64,000 nt of DNA, from contig OY730171.1 in NCBI GenBank assembly GCA_963422465.1, positions 3,658,001 to 3,722,000 on the forward strand, in the 5' to 3' direction. A program made the translations under genes and the position numbers. The stretch is from Lichina pygmaea (taxonomy: Eukaryota > Ascomycota > Lichinomycetes > Lichinales > Lichinaceae). Under the pieces are notes generated by a model, which did not search any database, was not told the origin of the DNA, and saw nothing but the letters and a program-made list of their open reading frames with translations. Each line of letters opens with the position of its first letter. Positions within the stretch are counted from its first letter, which is position 1. This document shows, one piece after another, positions 44,694-54,815 of the stretch.

Positions 44694-45287
44694 TGTTGCC
44701 GTCTGTACTGTACTGTCCTATCCGAGTATAGGATTAGGGTGAGAGGTGGAAGGCAGGTTGGTTCTCGCAGGAGAGGAGTGTCAAGGAGTGCGAAGGGGTT
44801 TGGTGGAACATGGTGGTGGTGACACCTGATCAACAGCTTCATACAAAAGGATTGTATTGAAGTAGATCTAGTTGTCTGGATCACAACATGAGTTGAAGAC
44901 AATTGTTCCATAGGGGAACTATCGCCAGACTATATAGTGCCCAGTTCGTGAGCAGAGTGAGCTCTGCTCACTTTGCTCACTTTTCATGCACGCTGCAGTG
45001 AGCTGGGTGAGCTCTGCTCACTTTGCTCACTTTTCATACACGCTGCGGTGAGCTGGGTGAGCTCTGCTCACTTTGCTCACTTTTCATGCACGCTGCAGTG
45101 AGCTGGGTGAGCTCTGCTCACTTTGCTCACTTGTTCGTGCATATGCATGCTGCGGCGAGCACCCCCTGGTTTGTCTCACCGGTCATGTGACCAGTTCCCG
45201 TGTCACGCTGTCTGGTACTTCCATCCAGTATCCTGTCTGCTGCTTTCTGTGAGTATATAAAGACTGTGTTCCTCCTGGGTCATAACA
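44694..45287 (-). repeat. G2b 5' LTR
   Basis: 594 bp, TGTTGCCGTC...GGTCATAACA. Sense TATA 44929-44938, type II array 44949-45130 with four units, outward TATA 45251-45262. One unit shorter than the 3' LTR. Confidence 0.92.
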
Positions 45288-45292
45288 AATTG

Positions 45293-45629
45293 TTCTATAA
45301 GAGAACTATCACCAGACTATATAGTGCTAGTCTGTCAAGACAATTGAGATTGTCTTGACAGTCTTGATGTCAAGACTAGTAAGATTGTCTTGACAGTTCA
45401 TGCACTCTGCATCAAGACTGGTGAGATTGTCTTAATACTTCATGCATTGTGTATCAAGACTGGTGAGATTGTCTTGATACTTCATACACACTGCGTCAAG
45501 CCACCTGTGTTTGTCTCAACAGTCACATGACTCTCTGTTGGTTGGTCACTTGACTCCACGGTGGTCTCTTGCCTGGCCCAAAGCCTGATGCCTATAAATA
45601 AGTGGCTTCCTTTTCCAGAGATCATAACA
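45293..45629 (-). repeat. G2c 5' LTR, part 2
   Basis: U3 part of the older 5' LTR after the G2b insertion: TATA palindrome near 45317, inverted repeat TGTCAAGACAAT/ATTGTCTTGACA near 45334-45361, tandem TCAAGACTGGTGAGATTGTCTTGA-like units (several copies, 45370-45500), ending CATAACA at 45629. Confidence 0.88.
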
Positions 45630-46341
45630 GAGATCTCTGGCAATTGCAGTATTTTGGTTTCAGCAAGTTTTCAGGAATTAGGTATGCTCTCCTCTTATAT
45701 TATCCACCACATGCTCCACAGGCAGTTCTGTTTTTGCAGGCATAAGCTTGGTGTCTATAGCTAAAGTACTTGAAGTATTGTGTAATAACTGTGTTTGCCA
45801 GGAAGAGTTCCACTTCATGTAGTCTGTGTCCCAGCACTAGTCTGTTCTCAATAAGAACATTGGCCTGTTGGGGAGTAGAGAGATCCAGGTGGAGAGAGGT
45901 GACCTGTTTCTTTTGAGCTATGGATTTCTTGGACTAATATACTCTCAGAATAGTGATCTGTTTGCCAAGAGAAAGGTTACTAGTCTGGATTTTTTTGCAG
46001 GTGTTCTCCAGATTCTCTGGCTGGACATCTGCTGTTCTGACTCCATGAACCAGAACTGGGAATCTCTTGGGCTAGGCTATTGCCTTTGTGTTGAAGATAG
46101 CTGCAGTCCAGGAGAAATTCTTTTCTAGAAAAAGCTTGGTTTCCTGGCTCTCTGTGTGAATAAGAATATTCTCTGATAGGAGTTTTCTTATTTGCTCTTA
46201 TCTACCCAACCTGCACAGCCACTTGCAGTCTGTACAGGGATGTTGAAAGTGACACCTGAAGTGTCTGAGAGTCCAGCAATCTTGTCTTGTGACAGTCAGA
46301 TTGCCAGGTGACCTGTGGGCCTTCCTGCAGGAGCTGTGTTG
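45630..46341 (-). mobile_element. LINE L3, right part (ORF1)
   Basis: Resumes after G2c with the duplicated GAGAT. Minus strand ORF1: knuckle region at 45640-45790, VTSLHLDLSTPQQAN and IENRLVLGHRLHE near 45810-45920, the shared TAG at 45934-45936, RFPVLVHGVRTADVQ-like sequence near 46010-46060, and GAKPSFSRKEFLL-type sequence near 46110. Beyond 46200 it no longer matches L4, so the N-terminal part belongs to a divergent subfamily or a different sequence. Cut at 46341 by G2d. Confidence 0.8.
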
Positions 46342-46943
46342 TGTTATGATCCCTGGGACAGGAGCCACTTATTTATAGGCAATCAGGCCACAGGCCAGGC
46401 AAGAGGACACTATGGAAGTCAAGTGACCAACCAACAAGGGGTCACGTGACTGTTGAGACACACACAGGTGGCTTGACACAGCATGCACAAAGCATCAAGA
46501 CAATCTCACCAGTCTTGATGCATGATGCAGGAAGCATCAAGACAGCCTCACCAGTCTTGACACAGCATGCATGAAGCATCAAGACAATCTCACCAGTCTT
46601 GACACAGGGTGCATAACATAGTGGGACAGTCAAGACAATCTAACCTGTCTTGATGTCAAGACTGTCAAGACAATCTTGATCATCTTGACAGGCCACCACT
46701 ATATAGTCTGGTGATAGTTCTCTTATAGAACAATTGTCTTCAACTCATGTTGTGATCCAGACAACTAGATCTACTTCAATACAATCCTTTTATACAAAGC
46801 TATTGATCAGGTGTCACCACCACCACATTCCACCAAACCCCTTCACACTCCTTGACACTCCTCTCCTGCAAGAACCAACCTGCCTTCCACATCTCACCCT
46901 TAATCCTATACTTGGTTAGGATAGCATGGTACAGACTGCAACA
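46342..46943 (+). repeat. G2d 5' LTR
   Basis: 602 bp, TGTTATGATC...GACTGCAACA. Type I U3 array (46480-46690) with units GCATCAAGACAATCTCACCAGTCTTGACAC and a TGTCAAGACAATC inverted repeat; sense TATA ACTATATAGT near 46699. Nearly all CG of the G2a version are TG or CA here. Confidence 0.9.
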
Positions 46944-47108
46944 CTTTGAAGACCCTCAAGGATGAGTACCTTAGGAGCAACCAACCCCAACTTCCCAGAT
47001 GGAAAGATTAGTGTCACCAAGCCACACCTGTTCTACAGTGAAAGAAACAAGGTCAATGACTGGCTTATGCAACTCCAAGTCTACTTCCAATTCCAACCAG
47101 AGACAAAG

Positions 47109-47120
47109 CTGCCTAAGGAG
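47109..47120. repeat. Target-site duplication of the SINE, left copy
   Basis: CTGCCTAAGGAG, repeated exactly at 47563-47574. Confidence 0.92.
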
Positions 47121-47562
47121 ATTTTTGATTTTATTTGATTTGATTCTTACACTGATTCGGCTGTTAAGCTATGCAGAACTTCTTGAAGGAATTTTTGTCT
47201 CTGGTAGACTTGACTCAGGAGCCTCACGTATTTACTGTACACCCTGTGGTTTGTAGTGTACGTACTGTGGGAAAACCCCAAACCCTGTAGGGGAAATAGG
47301 AAAACCACAGTAATGAGAGTTTGTGGATCTTGACAGATATTGGGTGAGCTATTTCTTGAGGGCTTTCATACATCTTGCGAGGAGTACATCTTAGACAAGT
47401 TCTATGAATCTCGGGGGTTTTTTGTGGCAGAATGTGGGGTGGGTCAGATTCGAACTGACGACTAGTTTAGTCAGGTTCTCCAGGCCTGACACCACTAGTT
47501 CCGGGTCATGGGTGCCACGTAGTGGGAAACTCTCACCAGCTTCCCACTACACCATGCCGCCC
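47121..47562 (-). mobile_element. tRNA-derived SINE with LINE-like 3' end
   Basis: 442 bp on the minus strand between perfect 12-bp TSDs. 5' head GGGCGGCATGGTGTAGTGGG holds a pol III A box TGGTGTAGTGG (complement at 47543-47554) and, about 90 bp on, a B box AGTTCGAATCT (complement 47446-47456) inside a GTCAG/CTGAC T-arm, so it derives from a tRNA. The last 60 bases (AGAAGTTCTGCATAGC, AATCAGTGTAAGAATCAAAT) copy the 3' end of LINE L2, which would supply the reverse transcriptase. It keeps CG sites that its host G2d has lost, so it is younger. Confidence 0.9.
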
Positions 47563-48249
47563 CTGCCTAAGGAGAAGTGGCCCCTCTTTGCAACCACTAA
47601 CATGAGAGGTAATGCTTATCAATAGATCAAGCCCTACGTCAACAAACATCTCTCAGGAAATGGAGACCATGATGGCACATCAGAATAGATAACAAAATAG
47701 ACATGATTCAAGGACAAGATCAAGAGGATTCTTGGACTATCTAACAAAGACAAAGTGGCTATACAAATGATCCAGCACATCAAACAACAACACTCAGCCG
47801 CAGAGTACACCACACAGTTCAAACAATACTCAGTACTGACTGATTGGGACAACAACACCCTGATAGTCATGTACCAACGTAGACTCAAGGAAAACATGAA
47901 GGATGAAATCACCTTTGACAGACAAGTGGTCAACACACTGGATGAGCTCATCACACAAGCAATCAACATTGATAACAAACTATTCAAGCGAGTGATGGAG
48001 AAACATCACAACAGAGGATACAGCCACCCTGCATGGCATGTGAGCAACTACTACAAGCCACCTAACAAGGCACCACCACATGATCCATATAGCTATGCAC
48101 CCATGGAACTGGATGCAGTCCACCACAAGAGAAGGTTCACAAAGGGAAGGAACAACAAAAAGAGGAAAGCACTGAAGTGCTATACCTGTGGCAAGCTAGG
48201 CCACATGGCGAGAGACTGTTGTTCAAAGAACAAAGTGCACTGACAGCAA

Positions 48250-50472
48250 CTTAATACACTTGACAGAGACTGGAATGTCATCAAGCCAGAGGACTCACCA
48301 GAAGAGGCTCAGCTATCCCTCAAACAATAGAACAACTACAATCAGATATTGGAAGCAGCCCACCAACTGGCAACATCAGAAGGCAAGGACCTACCAGAAC
48401 AGATAGGTCAGGACAAGGGACAGGAGCCCTTAACCACCTCTGATGGGGACTGAGACAAACCCATGTCTACCAAAGAAGAAATACCACAAGGAAGCTATGC
48501 TTACAGCATGGACTCACAAAACCTACAGCACAGTGAACTACAGTGGAGGTTTTGCATGAAGCACTACTGCATCTACCATGAACAACTACAAAGGTACAGA
48601 GGACATTCACCCTACTGCGCCACCTGCCACAAACATTGAGTCAATTGCAAGAAGGATGTGTGCGAGATCCACCTCTGGAACAAACACCAACACACCACAT
48701 TCCCCAGGCACACACATGATTAGCACAAACACCTCATGTTCCTACAGCAAGGCAACAACCACAACTGCTACATTAACAACTGGCAGTACTGCCTCAAGCC
48801 TGGATGTGACAAGTATCAGCAAGACAAATTCATAAACAGATTCCTCAGGACTGATGGGAATAGCTAGACCTATTGCCCAGTCAGTGGAAAGACACTTCAA
48901 TCAGGAAAAGACTGAACTCCCTTGTCAAGGGGTGATATTGGGAGCTCAACAACATGACCCCTAGCAATGTAAAGCACCTGTGATTACCTGTGTCACTACA
49001 CACCAACACACCAGTACAGACATACGCACTTGTTGACTCTGGAGCCAGTGGAAACTACATTTCAAGACAACTTTACGATACCCTCAGCACCAGAAAGAGA
49101 TGCAAGCGATAGCTCTATCAGCTCACAATAGCAAATAGACAGACAGAGCTAGTCTGCCATAAGACACAGCCAATGGAAATAGTTACTAGACACTATACTG
49201 AAAGGATCCACCTTGATATCATCAAGTTGGCTACTCAGGATATCTATTTAGGGATGCCTTGGCTAAAGAAGTACGACCCAGTTGTTAACTGGAGGACAGG
49301 AGTACTCATGTTTAGGAACTGCACTAACAACACAGCTCAGACCTGTTACCAGCCACAGAAGGTGTGGACAGATAAGGGAAGAAGTCCTCAGTGGAACCTC
49401 ACCAACAGAAAGGACAACTCTCAAGAGAAGAGGTCCACCTTGACAGGCACACCCTGGAACCAGGTGGCCAAACAGTCAGAGATGAAGAGAGAGGAAGTTG
49501 TTAACTCTCTGGAGATCTCTGAAGAGTACTGACCTGGGTATGATAACCTCTTTCAGGAAGAGACAACAACAGCAGTGTTGTCTAAGCACCAACCTTGGGA
49601 TCATGAGATCAAGTTGCAACCAGGGACAGAGCCAGGATTTGGACCAATTTACCAGTTATCAGAGAAAGAGCTCCAAGTACTTTGCAAGTACCTGGAGGAA
49701 AACCTGAAAAAGGGTTTCATTCAAGAATCTCAATCACCAGCAGGATACCTGATACTATTTACACTAAAGAAAGACAGAAGTCTTTGACTTTGTGTGGATC
49801 ACAGAAAACTCAACAATATTACCATCAAAAACTGATATCTGTTACCAAATGCGAACAAATTGTGAGACAGGATCAGCCAAGCTACAATCTTTACCAAGCT
49901 GGACTTGAAAGGAGCATACAACCTGATACACATGAAAGAAGAAGAAGAATGGAAGACAGTCTTCAGAACCTGATACAGACACTACAAGTATCTGGTTATG
50001 CTATTCAGACTCACGAATGCACCAGCAACATGTCAAGCATTGATCAATAACATCATCAGAGCACACCTGGACCAAACAGCTATCACCTACTTGGACAACA
50101 TTCTTGTCTACTCGAACACGCAACAGGAACATACCAAACATGTGAAGGATGTTCTACGATGCCTACAAAAGGTAGAGCTCAAGCTTAACCCAAAGAAATA
50201 CAAGTTTAACAAACCAGAAGTTGAATTCCTCAGATACATCATAGAAATCAAAGGGATCAAGATCAACTCTGAGAAAATCAAAGTGATTCAACAATAGCCA
50301 ACACTGACATCAGTTAAGGAAGTACAAGCCTTCCTAGGATTTGCCAACTTCAACTGACAGTTTATCAAGAACTACTCACAGACAGCAACACCACTGACAG
50401 AACTCATGAAGAAGGATGTGGAGTACCGGTGGATGGAGAGATAACAAAAAGTATTCCAGCAGCTCAAGAACA
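48250..50472 (+). pseudogene. G2d linker, protease and reverse transcriptase (fossil)
   Basis: Cys/His linker near 48540-48900 (CLKPGCDKYQQDKF end), protease near 49000-49400 (ALVDSGASGNYISRQLY, LGMPWLKKYDPVVNW), RT 49575-50300 ([35 protein letters not shown]), then VQAFLGFANFN and the start of RNase H, cut at about 50473 by L5. Many breaks. Confidence 0.88.
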
Positions 50473-50886
50473 CTTTTTATTTTTTTTTATTTATTTTATT
50501 TGATTCTTACACTGGTAGTAGCTTTACAGCCATGCAGATCTTCTAGCTAATAGTGAACTCCTTCAGAAAACCTTTGAAGGGATAAAAACTGAAGGCAGGG
50601 TGTGACTAGGGAATGTAACAAAAAGAATCTTGAAGTTTCTGGTAAGAGAAGAGAATCTAGGTATTGGATTGGGAATAGTGGAGTTTGAAAGCTAGATTAA
50701 ACTGGTTTAGTCTTTTCAAAGACATAAACCAGTACAAGAACTTCTGTAGTAGCTCTGAGTTTGAAATAATAGTGGTGAAGTCTTGGGGATTAAAAGAGAC
50801 TTGTTGTCTTTGTCTTGAATAAAGAGAGCATGAAGAGGTGATATGTTTTGCAGTTTCTTCTGCTTGGCCACACACACATAGTGGGG
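50473..50886 (-). mobile_element. LINE L5, left part (3' tail and ORF2 end)
   Basis: Minus strand, T-rich tail at left, AGTGTAAGAATCAAATAAAA complement, ORF2 end CGQAEETAKHITSSC and LNQFNLAFKLHYSQSNT at 50657-50875. Interrupted at 50886 by G2e and continued at 63778. Confidence 0.93.
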
Positions 50887-50938
50887 TGTTGCGGTCCGTA
50901 CTGTACTGTCCTATCCAAGTATAGGATTAGGGTGAGAG

Positions 50939-51330
50939 TGTTAAAGGCCAGTCCATGTTCACACAGAATGTGGGTGGTCCTGTCTTCGACTGAGGAGGGC
51001 AGGGACTCAATAGATGAATAGCAAGTGGGGTAACTCTCTTGCTATTGTCACTCGTAATATGCGTTCAGCCTGGAGAGCTATTCTCTCCGGCTATCTGGGT
51101 TCTTATATACAGGAGCCTGAGGGGGGGGGGTCCTCCCGAGGGGTATCAGCTTTCTGCGTGGACAAGCTGGACAAGCTGGTTACACGTCGTCCACCTCGTC
51201 CACCATGGACAAGCTGGACAAGCTGGTTACACATCGTCCACCTTGTCCACCGGGTCAGGTGAACATTTGTTCTGTGTACCTCTGTACACTCGCTTCGGTT
51301 GGCTCAGCTGTTCCGGCCTGGGCCTTAACA
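50939..51330 (-). repeat. G1b 3' LTR
   Basis: 392 bp, TGTTAAAGG...CCTTAACA. Sense TATA (complement of CTTATATAC, 51102-51110), a run of ten G at 51121-51130, and two inverted-repeat units at 51158-51250 (GTGGACAAG facing CTTGTCCAC). Confidence 0.95.
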
Positions 51331-51355
51331 CCATCCCCTCCCTCCAAAGGTTCTG
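51331..51355 (-). other. Polypurine tract of G1b
   Basis: Minus strand AACCTTTGGAGGGAGGGGATGG immediately before the 3' LTR start, shortened here: the GGAGGGAGGGGATGG core abuts TGTTAAGG. Confidence 0.82.
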
Positions 51356-51382
51356 TCCCCAGATCCTCTCACTTCTCTTACC

Positions 51383-51913
51383 ATGACCCAGACATCTCGT
51401 GTTAATTATCGTGGAGTCCTCGGTTCTCGTGTTGGCAAGATGGGCAAGGTATCCAAAGTTTCATGCAGCGCATGTTGTCGTGACCGTGCCAAGTGTGTCG
51501 TCAGTTCAGAGTCCACATTTTGCGGTCGGTGCCTTGAGAAGAGTCGCCGTTGTGATCTCCATCTTGCGGAGTCAGAGTGGGAGAAGATGGAGCTTGAGTG
51601 CACTCAGCTCAAGGCTCAACTGAAGGAGATCGAGGAGCAGGAGTCTGTTCTCCTTCCTCGCAAACTTTGTCTCCATCGTCAGTTGGGTGTGTTGTCCAAG
51701 AAGGAGGGTGAGGCCATCAAGCGTGAGCTTGCTGTGATCAAGGATCAGGAGGATCTCGAGCAGGAGGCTACGTGTGTGGAGTCCCCACCGCCTTTGGAGG
51801 ACTTCTTCTCTTCAGAGGCTTTGGCTTCTCTTGAGCCTTTGTCTCCATCGATCCTGGCTTCTGCGGGTTTTGTCAGTGGAAACTCCGCAGTTTCTTGTTT
51901 GTCACAGGGCTGA
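51383..51913 (+). CDS. Antisense Zn2Cys6 zinc-cluster protein of element G1b
   Basis: Open 176-codon gene on the strand opposite to gag-pol, starting 53 bp inside the 3' LTR with a good context (ACCATGACC) and ending at the chromodomain end. Residues 28-57 form a perfect GAL4-type cluster: C28-x2-C31-x6-C38-x8-C47-x2-C50-x6-C57 (CSACCRDRAKC ... CGRCLEKSRRC), basic before and inside. Residues about 63-130 are a long charged helix (WEKMELECTQLKAQLKEIEEQ, KKEGEAIKRELAVIKDQEDLEQ), then an acidic/Ser-rich tail (PPPLEDFFSSEALASLEPLSPS) like an activation region. Zn2Cys6 proteins are fungal transcription regulators. Codon third positions are GC-rich. Function in the element is inferred, not shown. 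Confidence 0.82.
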   Translation: MTQTSRVNYRGVLGSRVGKMGKVSKVSCSACCRDRAKCVVSSESTFCGRCLEKSRRCDLHLAESEWEKMELECTQLKAQLKEIEEQESVLLPRKLCLHRQLGVLSKKEGEAIKRELAVIKDQEDLEQEATCVESPPPLEDFFSSEALASLEPLSPSILASAGFVSGNSAVSCLSQG

Positions 51914-53290
51914 AGTTCTCAGTGGGTTCCCACGAGTTCTCCTCATTGTCATACCCTAACCACTTGACCAGGTATTTGATTTTCTATCCACTTCTCCGGC
52001 TGTCTAGGATCCTTTCAAAATCATACTCTTCTTTGTCGTCCTCGAAGTGCCATTCTGTTTTGATTGCTGCGTCGCTGGGTGCTGGCTCAAGCAGTGAGAC
52101 ATGGAATACTCGGTGTATCCGTGCCTTTTTTGGCGGTCTCAGTCAGTAGTTGACTTCTCCAGTGCACTTCTCAATCTCAAACAGTCTGATTCGTACATGA
52201 TCCAGCTTTTTGCTCAGTCGCTTCGAGCGCAGGTTTTTTGTTGACAAATAGACTTTATCCCCCCTCTCCAGGGTTGGTCTCTTCAACCTTTTGCTGTTTA
52301 GGTGGTGGCTTGTTGTCTTTTGTGCAGATTCAATTGCAGTCTTCATTTCCTCATGCATAGCAGTGAGTTTTTCGACGTTTGTTGAAGTGCCACTTCCAGC
52401 TGCCATCACTTCCCAGCGGGGGTTTCTGCTGTAGTTTGCAAAGAACAGTGTCATGCCTGTCACGCTGTGTTGCTGATCATTGTACACAAACTGAGCCATT
52501 GGTAGCAGTTCTACCCAATCGTCCTGTCAGTGGTTGACGTAGTGGCGTAGGTACTGTTCCATTGTCTGGTTTGTTCTCTCAGTTTGTCTGTCTGTTTGTG
52601 GATGGTAGGCGGTAGACATCCTCGTGTCTATCCCTAGCTGTCTTGTCCACGTGTTCCAGAATTTTGAGGTGAAGAGTTTATCTTGATCTGAGATAATCTT
52701 CGTGGGTAGCCCTCACTGGCTAACCAATTCTTTGAGCAGGACATTGGTGAGTTCGCTCGCTGTTCCTGTCTCTCGCCACAGGATCAGGTGAGTGTATTTG
52801 GTGAGTTTGTCGACAACCACCAAGATACTGTCATATTTCACCTTTGTTACCAGGTCCTCTGACCTCAGCAGCTTCACCACAAAATCTATTGTGATGGCAT
52901 CCCAAGCCACTTCTGGGAGGTCTATTTGTTGACTCTCTCCATAGGGTTTGTGGTGTGACGGTTTGTTTTTTGCACACTCTTCGCAGTTGCGAATAAATTC
53001 TGTCACTTTCCACTTCATTCCGTTGAAGTGGTAACATCTCCAGATCTTTTCCAGGGTCTTGTCTCACCCAGGATGTCTGTGTAGAGGTCCATCATGATGT
53101 TGTCGAATCACGTCCTCTTGTGCACTCTCTGGCACTTCTTCCTTGTTCGTGGCCGCAACATTGTGGTCTAGGGTCAGGAGTGCACCCATTTCTTCAGTTC
53201 TCGCTAACTGAGGTTGAGCATAGACCAGAGTTTATCCTTTTGTCACCAGGATTGGGCGCTCTTCTGTCGTGTCGTCTGTCGTTATATCAG
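51904..53290 (-). pseudogene. G1b integrase and chromodomain (fossil)
   Basis: Chromodomain at about 51910-52030, integrase C-terminus 52143-52499 (MAQFVYNDQQHSVTG, GDKVYLSTKNLRSK), core 52713-53018 (ITIDFVVKLLRSEDLVTK, VVVDKLTKYTHLILW), zinc-binding region near 53000-53200. Same as G1a at offset 51900 but with separate decay. Confidence 0.9.
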
Positions 53291-53299
53291 GCCACCTGC

Positions 53300-54800
53300 T
53301 AAGCGTGTCCGCTTGTGTGTTTTCTGATCCTTTTCGATAGAAGATCTGGAAGTTGTATGAAGCTAAAAGCTCCACCCATCAGACTTGTCGTCTGTTTAGC
53401 TTCTTCGTTGTCGTGAAGTAAGCCAAATTCTTGTGGTCTGAGTACATGTCCACTGTGTACTTTGCTCCTTCCAGGTAAGGTCTCCACTCCTGGAATATGT
53501 TGACAATCGCTAACAACTCCTTGTCGTGAACATCGTACCTGAGTTCTGGGCCAGAGAACTTTCTTGATCAGTATGCGACAGGGTGTAGGCAGTTTTCAGC
53601 GTCTGGTTGACACAAGCAAGATCCAAGTGCTTGGTCCGAGGCATCTGTCTCTATGATGATCCACTATCCGGGATCAAATGATGCCAGTATGGGTGTGGAG
53701 GTGAACTTCTTTTTCAGCTCCTGGAACACTCTCTCTTGGCTGTTCCCCCATGTGAAGGTTTCTTCCTTCTTTGTTAGTTCAGTCAAGGGTGCTGCTGTCC
53801 TCAAGTACTCCTTGATGAATTGTCGGTAGAAGTTCGCAAATCCCAGGAAGGATTGGACTTCTTTGAGGTTTTTGGGTGTTGGCCAGTCTCGTACTGCCGT
53901 GATCTTTGTATCGTCCATACAGATTCCTTCTGTCGTCAGGATCAATCCCAAATATTCCACTTCTTTCACGTGGAAGACACTCTTATCAAAGTGTAACCTC
54001 ATTCCTGCTTCTTGGAGTGCATGTAGGATCTTCTTGACATGCTGTCTGTACTCCTCCAGGGTTCCATTGGTGTAAACCAAGACATCATCAATATAAGTGG
54101 TAACAAATATATCCAGGTATTGTCAGAGGATGGTGTTAATAAGTGATTGGAACATCGCCAGTGCATTCATAAGGCTGAATGGCATAACAGTATACTCGTA
54201 ATGCCCGTACCTCGTACGAAAGGCTGTCTTCCATTCTTCGCCATCTTTCATCCTAACCAGGTTGAAAGCGCCTTGGATATTAAACTTGGTAAACCACTTG
54301 GCTTCTTGGATTCAGTCCTGGATTTCTGATATTAACAGTAGTGGGTAGCAATTCTTAATCGTGATCACATTAAGCTGCCAGTAGTCGATGCACAGTCGTA
54401 GTTTGCTGTCCTTCTTTGGCACAAACAATATCAGATATCCGGCCGGTGATGTTGAAGGTCTTATGAACTCTTTCGCTAGGTTCTTGTCCAGGTAATCTCT
54501 TAAGGCCTCAAGCTCCTTTGCTGATAGAGTGTAAATAGGGCTGTGTGTGGGTTTCTTTCTGTCTTCCAGCAGAATTTCATGATCCCACTCTTGGTGTTCT
54601 GGTAGCGTCACGACCACTTCCTCACCAAACATCTCCTGGTAGTCTTTATACTCACTTGGCAGCTGCGGTGCCTGAGTCTCGCCCACGGCGTCATGCGTGG
54701 TGCAAAGTTGATGGTTTTGGGGCTTCATCCAAGCCACATAGGCTTGCCCTCGCTGGTGGTGCTTCTTCCACCCTGCATATAAGATCTCTTTGATTCTCAC
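53300..54800 (-). pseudogene. G1b reverse transcriptase and RNase H (fossil)
   Basis: RT 54312-54800 ([36 protein letters not shown]) and 53664-54080 (LEEYRQHVKKILHALQEAGM, VQSFLGFANFYRQFIKEYL, TAAPLTELTKKEETFTWG); RNase H continues to about 53300. Several breaks. Confidence 0.9.
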
Positions 54801-54815
54801 TTTCTCTGGCTCTGC

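Larger units (their letters stand above)
32178..45287 (-). mobile_element. Ty3/Gypsy fossil G2b (subfamily II) with nested G2a
   Basis: Minus strand, TSD AATTG at 32173-32177 and 45288-45292, inserted in the 5' LTR of G2c. 3' LTR 32178-32807 (630 bp), 5' LTR 44694-45287 (594 bp). Own length about 6.57 kb after removing G2a and its TSD. Body in minus order: gag 43365-44675, protease, RT, RNase H, integrase, chromodomain, then antisense zinc-cluster gene 32851-33165. Broken, roughly ten breaks; younger than G2c, older than G2a. Confidence 0.93.
20844..45629 (-). mobile_element. Ty3/Gypsy fossil G2c (subfamily I) with nested L4, G2b and G2a
   Basis: Minus strand. 3' LTR at 20844-21306; 5' LTR split as 31968-32177 and 45293-45629. 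Flanked by TSD GAGAT (20839-20843 and 45630-45634) inside L3. Its own length without the nested elements is about 6.35 kb. Body: antisense zinc-cluster gene, integrase with chromodomain, RNase H, RT, protease, gag. L4 sits in gag with a 9-bp TSD; G2b sits in the 5' LTR. The most decayed G2 copy: many breaks (well over 15), and almost no CG. Oldest of nest 1, as the nesting order demands. Confidence 0.92.
46962..48243 (+). pseudogene. G2d Gag with SINE insertion (fossil)
   Basis: Starts 18 bp after the LTR with the G2 Gag N-terminus. The SINE interrupts it at 47121-47574. 47755-48243 is open for 162 codons: VDKHIKQQHSAAEYTTQFKQ-type region, ELDAVHHKRRFTKGRNNKKRK and the knuckle CYTCGKLGHMARDC. 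Confidence 0.88.

Noticed and set aside
47440-47562. Possible functional tRNA gene
   Set aside because: A and B boxes are about 90 bp apart, no complete cloverleaf is seen, and the unit has a LINE-like tail and a 12-bp TSD, so it is a SINE.
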